Of a stretch of 64,000 nt of DNA, positions 44,277 to 52,160 are shown in pieces. Source of the stretch: Rhizobium sp. BT03 (GTDB lineage Bacteria > Pseudomonadota > Alphaproteobacteria > Rhizobiales > Rhizobiaceae); assembly GCF_030053155.1 (NCBI RefSeq), contig NZ_CP125640.1, positions 4,252,001 to 4,316,000 of the forward strand, read 5' to 3'. Numbering within the stretch: the stretch's first letter is position 1; each line of letters starts with the position of its first letter. The position numbers and the translations under genes are program-made. Under the pieces are notes generated by a model. It did no database searches, was not told the DNA's origin, and saw only the letters and a program-made list of their open reading frames with translations.

Positions 44277-45283
44277 TCCTCAACCAGTTGGCCAAGGATT
44301 TCGGCACCGGGCGGGCGGCTGTTAGCGGCTTTTCGCTCGATGTGCGCGAGGGCGGCTTCCTGGCGCTGCTCGGGCCGTCCGGCTGCGGCAAGACGACGGT
44401 TCTCAGGATGATCGCCGGCTTCGAAGCGCCCTCCGACGGTTCGATCCATCTCGGCGAGCGGCTCATTGCCGATGCCGCGCGGTCGCTGCCGCCGGAGAAG
44501 CGCAACATGGCGATGGTCTTCCAGTCCTATGCGCTCTGGCCGCATATGAGCGTTGCCGACAATGTCGGCTATCCCCTGAAGGTGCGCGGCATCTCCGGCC
44601 AGGCTTACCGGGCGAAGGTCGCCGAGGCGCTTTCCACCGTCCGGCTTGGCGATTACGCCGGGCGGCGGCCGGCCGATCTGTCCGGCGGCCAGCGCCAGCG
44701 CGTGGCGCTCGCCCGCTGCCTGGTGACCTCGCCCGACGTCGTGCTGCTCGATGAGCCGCTCGCCAATCTCGACCGGCACCTGAAGCAGGAGATGGAGGAG
44801 ACCTTCCGCGAGTTTCACCAGCGCTCGGGTGCAACGATGATCTACGTTACCCACGACCAGAGCGAGGCGATGGCGCTGGCGACCGATGTCGCCGTGATGT
44901 CCGAAGGCCGCCTGCTGCAGGTGGCTCCGCCGGCCGAGATCTATGCCCGCCCGGAAGGCCGCATCGTCGGCGGCCTAATCGGGCGAGGGGCCATCCTGAC
45001 GCTGCCGGTGATGGGCGGCGAACGCCATCTGGAATGGGAGGAGCTGCAGGATGCGCTGCAGGCGGCCAACACCGATGGCGCCGATATTCTCGTGCGGCCG
45101 GAAGATGTGGTCATCGGCGGCGAGGGGGCTCCTGCAACCGTCGAATCCGTGCTGTTCGAGGGCGAACGTTATGCCGTCAAACTCACGCTCGGCAACGGCC
45201 AGACGCTACGCGCCTACAGCCGCGTTGCTGTCGTGCCCGGCGAAGCGCTTCGTGTCGTGATCCGCACGGGCTGGCGACTTTGA
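44264..45283 (+). CDS. ABC ATP-binding protein of the ferric-type importer
   Basis: The 339-residue ATPase has Walker A LLGPSGCGKTTVL (about residues 35-47), signature [14 protein letters not shown], Walker B VVLLDEPLANLDR, H-loop VTHDQSEAMAL and a C-terminal TOBE region (residues about 240-339). It starts inside the end of the permease gene, with AAAGGAG upstream at 44250-44256. It powers the importer. The same transporter could carry iron, phosphonate or thiamine; the operon alone does not decide. Confidence 0.88.
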   Translation: MAQLILNQLAKDFGTGRAAVSGFSLDVREGGFLALLGPSGCGKTTVLRMIAGFEAPSDGSIHLGERLIADAARSLPPEKRNMAMVFQSYALWPHMSVADNVGYPLKVRGISGQAYRAKVAEALSTVRLGDYAGRRPADLSGGQRQRVALARCLVTSPDVVLLDEPLANLDRHLKQEMEETFREFHQRSGATMIYVTHDQSEAMALATDVAVMSEGRLLQVAPPAEIYARPEGRIVGGLIGRGAILTLPVMGGERHLEWEELQDALQAANTDGADILVRPEDVVIGGEGAPATVESVLFEGERYAVKLTLGNGQTLRAYSRVAVVPGEALRVVIRTGWRL

Positions 45284-45400
45284 TAGATACGGGCAATCGC
45301 TTCGGGCTCAAAGAGGGCGGTTGTCCGCATATTTCTTGGCCTGCCATCTTTTCCCCGGGTGATTGCCGGATAAGGTACTGTCCGCAACCGGATCCTTGCC

Positions 45401-46510
45401 ATGTCGCTTCGCCTCGCCACCTTCAATGTCGAAAATCTGCTGACCCGTTTCGATTTCACCGGTTTCCGCAACCAGCTGCGCCAGGACCGTGTCATCAAGC
45501 TTTTCCAAGTGTCGAGCGAGGGCGTCTATCAGCAGCTGGAGCAGGCCCGGGTGATCGCCGCCACAGACGACACGCGACAGATGACGGCGCTGGCGATCGC
45601 CGATGCGGATGCCGATATTCTCTGCCTGCAGGAAATCGACAATATGGCCGCCCTTCAGGCCTTCGAATACGGCTACCTCTTCCGCATGGTCGGAAACGGC
45701 TATCGGCAGAAATATCTGGTCGAGGGCAATGACAGCCGTGGGATCGATGTCGCCGTGCTGATGCGCGAGGAAACGCGCGACGGCCAGAAGATCGAGGTCC
45801 GGGATGTCAGAAGCCATGCGATGACGACCTATCGCGATCTCGATCTCTTCGACGGGGAGCTGGCGCTCACCAACCGCATCGACGACAAGATCTTCAAGCG
45901 CGACTGCCTGGAACTCGACCTCCTGATCGGCGGCCGGCCGTTCTCGCTCTATGTCGTGCATTTCAAATCGATGGGCAATCCGCGCGACGGGCTGGATGGG
46001 CGGCAATCGACGATGCCGATCCGCCGCGCCGAGGCGCGCGCCGTGCGCCGCATCATCGAGGATCGCTTCGGCGCCGGGCACACGGCCAAGAACAGTTTCG
46101 CCATCTGCGGCGACATGAACGATTACCAGGAGCGCGTCGATGTCATCGGTCGGCGTGGCACCGATTACCGCTTCGAGCATCACGACGAAGCCGAAAGCGC
46201 GCTCGACGTTTTTAGCCATGACGGCTTTGCCGAAAACGTCGTGCGTCGCCGTGATCCCCTCGACCGCTGGACGCTCTATCATGCGCGTGGGCCGCAGGAG
46301 CAGTGGCTCTGCCAGCTCGATTATCTCTGGCTTTCGCCGGAGCTCGCCGCCCACAATGCCGGCCGGCTGCCTGATATCATCCGCAGCGGCCAGCCCTATC
46401 GCACCATCTTCCCGCCGGGGCAGGAGGTGGAGCGTTATCCGCGCACAGGCTGGGACCGGCCGAAGGCGTCCGATCACTGCCCCGTCGTCATGACACTGGA
46501 TCTCCCCTGA
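45401..46510 (+). CDS. Endonuclease/exonuclease/phosphatase-family protein
   Basis: The 369-residue protein has the EEP fold markers: LATFNVENLLTRF at the start (metal/DNA site Asn), DADILCLQEIDNMAALQAFE (catalytic Glu), IDVAVLMREE, FSLYVVHFKSMGN (His), FAICGDMNDYQER (Asp-Asn) and the final ASDHCPVVMTLDL (Asp-His). Such enzymes hydrolyse phosphodiesters in nucleic acids or lipids; the specific target is unknown. There is no obvious signal peptide. The Nudix gene follows nine bases later. Confidence 0.85.
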   Translation: MSLRLATFNVENLLTRFDFTGFRNQLRQDRVIKLFQVSSEGVYQQLEQARVIAATDDTRQMTALAIADADADILCLQEIDNMAALQAFEYGYLFRMVGNGYRQKYLVEGNDSRGIDVAVLMREETRDGQKIEVRDVRSHAMTTYRDLDLFDGELALTNRIDDKIFKRDCLELDLLIGGRPFSLYVVHFKSMGNPRDGLDGRQSTMPIRRAEARAVRRIIEDRFGAGHTAKNSFAICGDMNDYQERVDVIGRRGTDYRFEHHDEAESALDVFSHDGFAENVVRRRDPLDRWTLYHARGPQEQWLCQLDYLWLSPELAAHNAGRLPDIIRSGQPYRTIFPPGQEVERYPRTGWDRPKASDHCPVVMTLDLP

Positions 46511-46518
46511 GAACGAAC

Positions 46519-47289
46519 ATGAAAACCAATTTGAACATGAATTTTGCAAACAGCGATTTTTCCGACGAGTTTGCCGGCTGGCCGCCGGAAGCCACCGTCT
46601 TCCCGATTGCCGGCGCCGATCTTCGCGTCTTGCCCGGCAGCCATCCCTTCGTTATCGCCGAGGAGGCGGCGATCCGCGAGAATTGGGCCAAGGAAATCGC
46701 CGCCAACCCGGCGCTGTTCGACGGCCGCCTGGTGTTCCAGCAGCGGCTGTCGCTCAGTGAAGACGGGATTGCGGGTGAGGGTTACGTCACTCCCTTTTCC
46801 GCTTTCATGTGGTGGCGCCGGCAGCCGCAGCGTCAGGGCGGCCTGCATATCTTTGCCTATCCGGTTCTCGAAAGCGTCGACGGCGCGCTGGTGGCGATCC
46901 GCATGGGCGCCCATACCGCCAATCCCGGCCAGGTCTATTTCGCCGCCGGCTCGCTGGAGCAGGAGGATATCGTCGACGGGCGCTGCGACATCGAGGCCAA
47001 TATGCGCCGCGAAGTCCACGAGGAGACAGGCCTGAACCTCGCCGACGCGGCGGCGGGACCGGGGCTCTACGCCAGCTATTCCAGACGCACGGTAACGCTG
47101 ATGCGGCTCTTCCGCTTCGACATGACGGCGGACGAGATAGTGAAGCGGATCGAGGCCCATATGCTGGTCGCCGAGGACAAGGAGATCGCCGGTGCGGTGG
47201 CGATCCGCTCGGCGGACCCCGCGGCGCATCCTTACAACATCTCGATGCTGCCGGTGATTGAGTGGTATTTCGGCAAGGCCGGCGTATAG
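46519..47289 (+). CDS. Nudix-type hydrolase
   Basis: The 256-residue protein has a Nudix-type helix at about residues 158-175: RREVHEETGLNL, preceded by AAGSLEQEDIVDGRCDIEAN. The glycine-rich start of the box is followed by a longer than usual loop before the RExxEExG core. It would hydrolyse a nucleoside diphosphate linked to another group (NDP-sugar, dinucleotide or similar); specificity is not readable. An ATG at 46537 is an alternative start. It is followed by a repeat-rich intergenic region. Confidence 0.82.
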   Translation: MKTNLNMNFANSDFSDEFAGWPPEATVFPIAGADLRVLPGSHPFVIAEEAAIRENWAKEIAANPALFDGRLVFQQRLSLSEDGIAGEGYVTPFSAFMWWRRQPQRQGGLHIFAYPVLESVDGALVAIRMGAHTANPGQVYFAAGSLEQEDIVDGRCDIEANMRREVHEETGLNLADAAAGPGLYASYSRRTVTLMRLFRFDMTADEIVKRIEAHMLVAEDKEIAGAVAIRSADPAAHPYNISMLPVIEWYFGKAGV

Positions 47290-47296
47290 GAGGGGT

Positions 47297-47470
47297 GAGG
47301 GCCGGAGGCCGACCTCGTCCTTCGAGACCCCTGCGTGGCACCTCAAGATGAGGTCGGAGAGAGGTCGCGGCACTCTCCGCAACGCATCCATATCGGCGCG
47401 GCATCCTCCACTTCCCTCATCCTGAGGTGCGTAGGCCGAAGGCCGGAGCCTCGAAGGACACGCTCCAGCT
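47297..47470. repeat. REP/BIME-like repeat pair in a 274-base gap
   Basis: CCGACCTCGTCCTTCGAGAC with CACCTCAAGATGAGG, then CCTCATCCTGAGGTGCGTAG, AAGGCCGGAGCCTCGAAGGA, the same family as at 12728 and 15026. The downstream PhzF-like frame is open into this region, but its real start is the GTG at 47564. Confidence 0.75.
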
Positions 47471-47563
47471 GTGCTCCTTGCATTCCATCCGACTTTAGCG
47501 CCTTGCACTCCGCCGTTTGGTCGGGCAGGTTGGCGGCGCGATGACCGATTCAAGGAGGCCGAT

Positions 47564-48475
47564 GTGGCGCGAAGCTACAGCGTCTATGACGTGTTCACCG
47601 ATCGAAAGCTTGCGGGCAACCCGCTGGCGGTGATCTTCGACGGAGACGATCTCAGCGACGAGGCGATGCAGGCGATCACCCGGGAGATCAATCTCTCCGA
47701 GACGGTGTTCGTGCAGCCTTCGAGCAATCCCGCCTATGCGGCGAAGCTCAGGATCTTCACGCCGGGGCGCGAGCTGCCGTTTGCCGGCCATCCGACGGTC
47801 GGCACGGCGGTGGCGCTGGCCGAGCGGGCGCATGGCGCGTCGACGCTCGATCTCGTGACGGTGCTTGAGGAAAATGTCGGGCCGGTGCGCTGCGCCGTGC
47901 GGCTGAGGGAGGGCGAGGCGAGTTTTGCCGAATTCGACCTGCCGCGGAAATCGCAGCCGGCCATCATGCCGCTCGACAAGCTCGGCATGGCCGATGCGCT
48001 GTCGCTGAAGGTGACCGAGATCGGCTTCGAAAATCACGTGCCGTCGGTGTGGAGTGCCGGCGTTCCCTTCCTGCTCATTCCGGTGCACGACGTCGGAGCC
48101 GCGCAGCGGGTGGAATTCGATCCGCAGCTCTGGGAAAAGATCGTGCCCTTCGTCGAGGGTGCGCTTGCCTCGGCCTATGTCTATTGCCGCGGCGGCGTCA
48201 ATCACGTGGCGAAGTTCCATGCGCGCATGTTCGCAAGCGGCATGGGGATCGTCGAAGATCCCGCCACCGGCTCGGCGGCGGCCGCACTTTCCGGCGCAAT
48301 CCACCATTTCGACCGGCTGACGGACGGGCATCACCCGATCATGATCGAGCAGGGCGTCGAGATGGGCCGGCCATCCTTCATCCATCTGCATATCGATGTC
48401 GACGGCGGGGCTATCTCGAATGCTCGGATCGGCGGCCAGGCGGTGCGGCTGGCGAGCGGCACGCTCGACCTTTGA
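47564..48475 (+). CDS. PhzF-family isomerase-like protein
   Basis: The 303-residue protein belongs to the PhzF family: YDVFTDRKLAGNPLAVIFDG at the start, the conserved catalytic Glu region INLSETVFVQPSS (Glu at about residue 46), IFTPGRELPFAGHPTVGTAV, and near the end VEDPATGSAAAALSGAIH. PhzF proteins isomerise dihydroanthranilate-type or related substrates; most bacterial homologues have no known substrate. The start is a GTG at 47564 with AAGGAGG six bases upstream; the ATG at 47471 belongs to the repeat region. Confidence 0.87.
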   Translation: MARSYSVYDVFTDRKLAGNPLAVIFDGDDLSDEAMQAITREINLSETVFVQPSSNPAYAAKLRIFTPGRELPFAGHPTVGTAVALAERAHGASTLDLVTVLEENVGPVRCAVRLREGEASFAEFDLPRKSQPAIMPLDKLGMADALSLKVTEIGFENHVPSVWSAGVPFLLIPVHDVGAAQRVEFDPQLWEKIVPFVEGALASAYVYCRGGVNHVAKFHARMFASGMGIVEDPATGSAAAALSGAIHHFDRLTDGHHPIMIEQGVEMGRPSFIHLHIDVDGGAISNARIGGQAVRLASGTLDL

Positions 48476-48522
48476 TTTCATTGGAACGCCGCGTGTCCGG
48501 CCAGACGCGTGGCCCTCTATCG

Positions 48523-48579
48523 CTTTGAATCTGCGCCTAATCCTTGCCGAAAACCGCTTCCGATTTGCGGGCTTATGCC
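48523..48579. repeat. Rhizobial intergenic palindrome, copy near tRNA-Lys
   Basis: TTTGAATCTGCGC, AATCCTTGCCGAAAACCGC, TTCCGATTTGCGG and TTATGCC match the copy at 55578-55636 (GAATCTGCGC, AATCCTTGCGAAAATCG, TTATGCC). A short repeat without coding role. Confidence 0.65.
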
Positions 48580-48698
48580 CTGCATTTCAGCCATGCCGAA
48601 AAATCTTCGCGATTAACCAAAGAAAATTCGCCGATGCGCTGGACAAGCCTGCCGATCCTGTTTATACGCCCCGTCACACCGCGCAGCCAAGCGCGAAC

Positions 48699-48774
<76 letters not shown>

Positions 48775-48961
48775 AATTCTCAATTTGTTATCAATTGCTT
48801 GCCACAGATGCGTCTGTTGAGGACGATCGTCGGGCGACCCTCTTCTCTATGGCAACGCTTTGTGCATATATTTGCTGCTCGGTTGAGCACACCACGCCGC
48901 GACGGGCCGCGGTTGCTGCAAAGAATTCCGGGCATTGCCAAACCGGCGGGTACATTCTGTC

Positions 48962-49762
48962 GTGAGCGTTACAAGGTACTTGCTGATCCTGCCGCTGATG
49001 GCGGTCATCGCCTACATGGCGCTCGTGGGTCTGGTCTATCTTTCTCAGCGAGCCCTGCTTTATCCCGGCGCCGGCGCCACACCTACTCCGGAGCACGCGA
49101 GTTGGGGCGAGACGGTCCACGTCAAGACGCCCGATGGAGAGATGCTTCATGGACTGTACAGCCAGGGCGACAGTAACAAGCCCTGCGTGCTCCTCTTTTT
49201 CGGAAACGGTGACCGCATCGACAATTACGCGTTTCTCGCACAGGCGCTGGCCACGCGGAGCATTGGATTGCTGGCGATTTCCTATCGCGGCTATCCGGGA
49301 TCGACCGGTTCACCCAGTGAGCAGGGGTTGCTGACTGACGGCATCGCAGCGTTCGACTGGCTTTCGGCACGCGCCAGAAGCGGGATCGTTGTGCTGGGCC
49401 GGTCTCTTGGCACTGGCGTCGCTGCGAACACGGCCGGGAAGAGGCCGGCGGTTGGCGTCATTCTTGTGTCTCCGTACCTGTCGGTTCTGTCGGTTGCGCA
49501 GACGCGTTATCCGTTCCTCCCGGTCGAGTTTCTTCTCAAGGATCCCTTTCGCTCGGACCTCAGCATAGGCAAGGTAAAACAACCGAAGTTGTTCCTCCAC
49601 GGCCGGCTTGATGACAGTATCCCGCTTTCTTCAGGGCAGGCGTTGTACCGCATCGCACCCGAGCCCAAGCGGATGTTGATCTATGATGGTGCGGGTCACA
49701 ACGATATCTTCAACGACAGCATGGTCGGGGACGTGATCCGTTTTGTCGAAGAGCTGAAATGA
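48962..49762 (+). CDS. Membrane-anchored alpha/beta hydrolase (ABHD13/FrsA-like)
   Basis: The 266-residue protein has an N-terminal hydrophobic anchor (LLILPLMAVIAYMALVGLVY), then the alpha/beta hydrolase core: VLLFFGNGDRIDNYAFLAQA, nucleophile elbow VVLGRSLGTGVA (Ser at about residue 146), Asp in LHGRLDDSIPL and His in YDGAGHNDIF. It resembles the BEM46/ABHD13-like serine hydrolases anchored in the membrane, substrate unknown. The start used is the GTG at 48962; a TTG at 48935 is possible. Confidence 0.85.
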   Translation: MSVTRYLLILPLMAVIAYMALVGLVYLSQRALLYPGAGATPTPEHASWGETVHVKTPDGEMLHGLYSQGDSNKPCVLLFFGNGDRIDNYAFLAQALATRSIGLLAISYRGYPGSTGSPSEQGLLTDGIAAFDWLSARARSGIVVLGRSLGTGVAANTAGKRPAVGVILVSPYLSVLSVAQTRYPFLPVEFLLKDPFRSDLSIGKVKQPKLFLHGRLDDSIPLSSGQALYRIAPEPKRMLIYDGAGHNDIFNDSMVGDVIRFVEELK

Positions 49763-49881
49763 AAGGGGCCGAAACCCGTCACGGACGGGAGCGGTTTCCA
49801 GGGCGGCGTCGTTCGTATCGTCAGCAAGGCTCGCCGCATCGACCACCACGCCCTATCTCCCTCTCATAAACCGAGGGTTCC

Positions 49882-50178
49882 ATGAGAAGCGTCATTCTAA
49901 TTGTCGCCTTGTCCATGCCGTTGCCGGCCTTTGCAGCCGGGACGAAGGAGGTCAAGGCAAGCGAGTATAGCTGCGGCGAGCTTGCACAAATTATCCGCCA
50001 GAACAAGAAGGTCTTCGTCCGCGTCGGTTTCGGTGGGCGTAGTTTCCGCTATCCGCCGGCGCAATGCAGCATGGGCGACAAGCGCGCCGACACGAGTTTC
50101 CGCAATGCTGAGGGGAAGCAGTGCATTCTCGACTATGCCTGCGTCTTCGATCCCGCATCGCCCTATAATTTTCCATAG
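49882..50178 (+). CDS. Small secreted 4-Cys protein, tandem paralog 1
   Basis: The 98-residue protein has a signal peptide (MRSVILIVALSMPLPAFAAG, cleavage near residue 19). The mature part has four cysteines (SCGELAQIIRQN, AQCSMGDK, KQCILDYACVFD), which could form two disulfides, and the strand VFVRVGFGGRSFRYPPAQ. It closely resembles the next gene, 56 bases downstream, so the two arose by tandem duplication. Function unknown; likely periplasmic. Confidence 0.78.
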   Translation: MRSVILIVALSMPLPAFAAGTKEVKASEYSCGELAQIIRQNKKVFVRVGFGGRSFRYPPAQCSMGDKRADTSFRNAEGKQCILDYACVFDPASPYNFP

Positions 50179-50234
50179 AGCGGGATGATCTTCGCCGTCC
50201 CGCCAAAAACGTCCTCCCATATTCAGGAGTTTTC

Positions 50235-50537
50235 ATGAAAAGCATTGTTCTGACGGTTGTGCTGCTGTTTCCGTCCGCAGCCCTTGCCGTCGAGGCGGTG
50301 GAGGTCAACGCCAAGGATCACAGTTGCGAGGAGCTTGCGCAGATCATCCGCAAAGACAAAGCGGTGTTCGTGCGCATGGGTTTTGGCGGCCGCAGCTTTC
50401 GCTCTCCGCCGGCCAGGTGCAATCTCGGCGACAAATACGACACGGCAAGGATCAGGGATGCCAACGGCAAGATTTGCCTTCTCGACTACGAATGCGTGTA
50501 CGATCCCCAATCCTTCTATAACCGGATCCCGAAATAG
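50235..50537 (+). CDS. Small secreted 4-Cys protein, tandem paralog 2
   Basis: The 100-residue paralog of the preceding gene has a signal peptide (MKSIVLTVVLLFPSAALAVE) and the same mature scaffold (CEELAQIIRKDKAVFVRMGF, then GGRSFRSPPARCNLGDK, ICLLDYECVYDP). The four cysteines and the GFGGRSFR segment are conserved between the copies; N- and C-terminal ends differ more. AGGAG is upstream of the ATG. Function unknown. Confidence 0.78.
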   Translation: MKSIVLTVVLLFPSAALAVEAVEVNAKDHSCEELAQIIRKDKAVFVRMGFGGRSFRSPPARCNLGDKYDTARIRDANGKICLLDYECVYDPQSFYNRIPK

Positions 50538-50724
50538 GTCTCCAAGCGCCGACTTCGGTTCATCGATGATGAGACCAAGAAAAAAGGCCGGGCGAAACTC
50601 GCACCGACCCTTCCTCAATCTGTCTCGATAACGGCTGCCAGTACCTCCGTGGTCAGCCGTCAGAGACAAATTCAATATCTCTAAAATAATAGCTATTTGA
50701 CGATGTTCAAGAGCCCACGGCAGA

Positions 50725-50755
50725 AAAGGAAGCCGGCACTGGGTCGGCTTCCTTT
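50725..50755 (-). terminator. Intrinsic terminator of the Pro-rich membrane-protein gene
   Basis: Eleven-base arms AAAGGAAGCCG / CGGCTTCCTTT with a nine-base loop; on the minus strand they are followed by a short T-run, 15 bases past the stop codon of the gene at 50770. Confidence 0.7.
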
Positions 50756-50769
50756 CAGCCGGTCAGCGC

Positions 50770-51084
50770 TTACTGCTGGGCAGGGGCAGCCGGCGGAGTG
50801 GCCGGTGCTGGTGCCGGTGCAGGCGTTGCGCTGTTGTCGGTCGGGGCGATCGGCTTGACCGGTGCCGGTGCCGGTTCTGATTGGGTCGTGGAGGCTGTCG
50901 TATCCGGGGATGTGCCGGGGGTGCTCCACTGCGAATAGGCGAATGCAGCGACAGCGATCACGGCCAATGCAGCGACCCAGACAACCCACGTATTATTGCT
51001 GCGCGCGCTCGGCGTGGTGCGCAGATCCAGATTTGGGTTCAGCGGGCGGTTCGGATCGTTGGCATTATTGGGGTCGTACGTCAT
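50770..51084 (-). CDS. Small membrane-anchored Pro/Ala-rich protein
   Basis: The 104-residue protein (start at 51084, GAGGAG upstream; the larger frame to 51429 is rejected) has a 30-residue Asn/Pro/Asp-rich cytoplasmic head (NNANDPNRPLNPNLDLRTTP), a single transmembrane segment (TWVVWVAALAVIAVAAFAYS) and a periplasmic tail rich in Pro and Ala (PAPAPVKPIAPTDNSATPAP). No catalytic motif. A family of short single-pass proteins with this composition exists in rhizobia, but function is unknown. Confidence 0.7.
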   Translation of the reverse strand: MTYDPNNANDPNRPLNPNLDLRTTPSARSNNTWVVWVAALAVIAVAAFAYSQWSTPGTSPDTTASTTQSEPAPAPVKPIAPTDNSATPAPAPAPATPPAAPAQQ

Positions 51085-51343
51085 GGTACTTTCTCCTCTT
51101 TCGGTGAAGGAATAATGCCGAAGTGCGCATTTTGTTCCGTGGGGGCGCCGGGAAGCGGTTGATATCAGGGGTTTCCGGGTTGCAACCGGCCTGAATCGGC
51201 CGCGCGTCTCTGTTCCATGCAAGCGCCGTCTTGACACGATGGGGTCTGTTTGCGCATGGTTTTGCTCTGGGGTTGCGATCACCCCACGAGGCGCCATGCT
51301 GAAGAATCGCGTCCAATATTGCCGATCAACGGAGGGACGCGTC

Positions 51344-52159
51344 ATGCCGTCATTTCTTGAAATTTCCGCCGACAAACTCAGCCGCCTCATCGGGACTCCC
51401 GGGGCGCCTCTCATTCTCGATGTTCGCACCGAAGAGGACTTCGCGCTCGACCCGCGCCTGGTTCCGGGCTCGGTCCGGCGCGACCATGCCGAAGTCGCGT
51501 CCTGGGCGGGCAGCGTCGATGCCGATGCCGTCGTTGTGGTCTGTCAAAAGGGCAGCAAGCTTAGCCACGGTGTGGCAGCCTATCTGCGCCATAGCGGCAT
51601 CAACGCCGAAAGTCTCGAAGGCGGCTTCGAAGCATGGATCGCTGGGGGAGCGGCGGTGCCATCGGAAAAGCTGCCGCGCCGTGACGCGGAGGGACGCACT
51701 GTCTGGGTGACGCGGGCGCGGCCGAAGATCGACCGCATCGCCTGTCCCTGGCTGATCCGGCGCTTCGTCGATCCAAACGCCGTCTTCCTGTTCGTGCCGG
51801 CGCCCGAGGTTTTAGCCGTCGGCGAGCGTTTCGGGGCGGTTCCCTTCGATATCGAGGGGGTATTCTGGAGCCATCGCGGCGAACTCTGCACCTTCGACGT
51901 AATGGTCGCGGAGTTCGGCCTGACGTTGGAACCGCTTCTGCGCCTGGCGCGGATCGTCAGGGCGGCGGATACGGCCAGACTCGATCTCGCGCCCGAGGCG
52001 CCGGGCCTGCTGGCCGCTTCGCTCGGCCTGTCGCGGATGTATTCCGACGATCTGCAACAGCTCGAGGCCGGAATGCTTCTTTACGATGCCTTCTTCCGCT
52101 GGTGCCGGGACGCGACCGAGGAAACCCACAACTGGCCTGCGCCGAAGAAGAGGGCATGA
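51344..52159 (+). CDS. chrB: Rhodanese-ChrB-type chromate resistance protein
   Basis: The 271-residue protein has an N-terminal rhodanese-like domain (PLILDVRTEEDFALDPRLVP, then VVVVCQKGSKLSHGVAAYLR with the Cys at about residue 67, SLEGGFEAWIAGG) followed by the ChrB C-terminal domain (VWVTRARPKIDRIACPWLIR, then RFVDPNAVFLFVPAPEVLAV and TFDVMVAEFGL). ChrB-type proteins act in chromate resistance, either as regulator or helper of ChrA. The fusion with rhodanese is known. The stop is one base from the chrA start, so the genes are coupled. GGAGGG precedes the ATG. Confidence 0.87.
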   Translation: MPSFLEISADKLSRLIGTPGAPLILDVRTEEDFALDPRLVPGSVRRDHAEVASWAGSVDADAVVVVCQKGSKLSHGVAAYLRHSGINAESLEGGFEAWIAGGAAVPSEKLPRRDAEGRTVWVTRARPKIDRIACPWLIRRFVDPNAVFLFVPAPEVLAVGERFGAVPFDIEGVFWSHRGELCTFDVMVAEFGLTLEPLLRLARIVRAADTARLDLAPEAPGLLAASLGLSRMYSDDLQQLEAGMLLYDAFFRWCRDATEETHNWPAPKKRA

Positions 52160-52160
52160 G

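Noticed and set aside
41597..45283. Naming the importer fbpABC outright
   Set aside because: Architecture fits ferric importers, but no Fur-like site or iron-specific residues could be verified; phosphonate or thiamine transport remains possible.
51085..51429. N-terminal extension of the Pro-rich membrane protein
   Set aside because: The extension has no recognisable features, and the ATG at 51084 has GAGGAG directly upstream.
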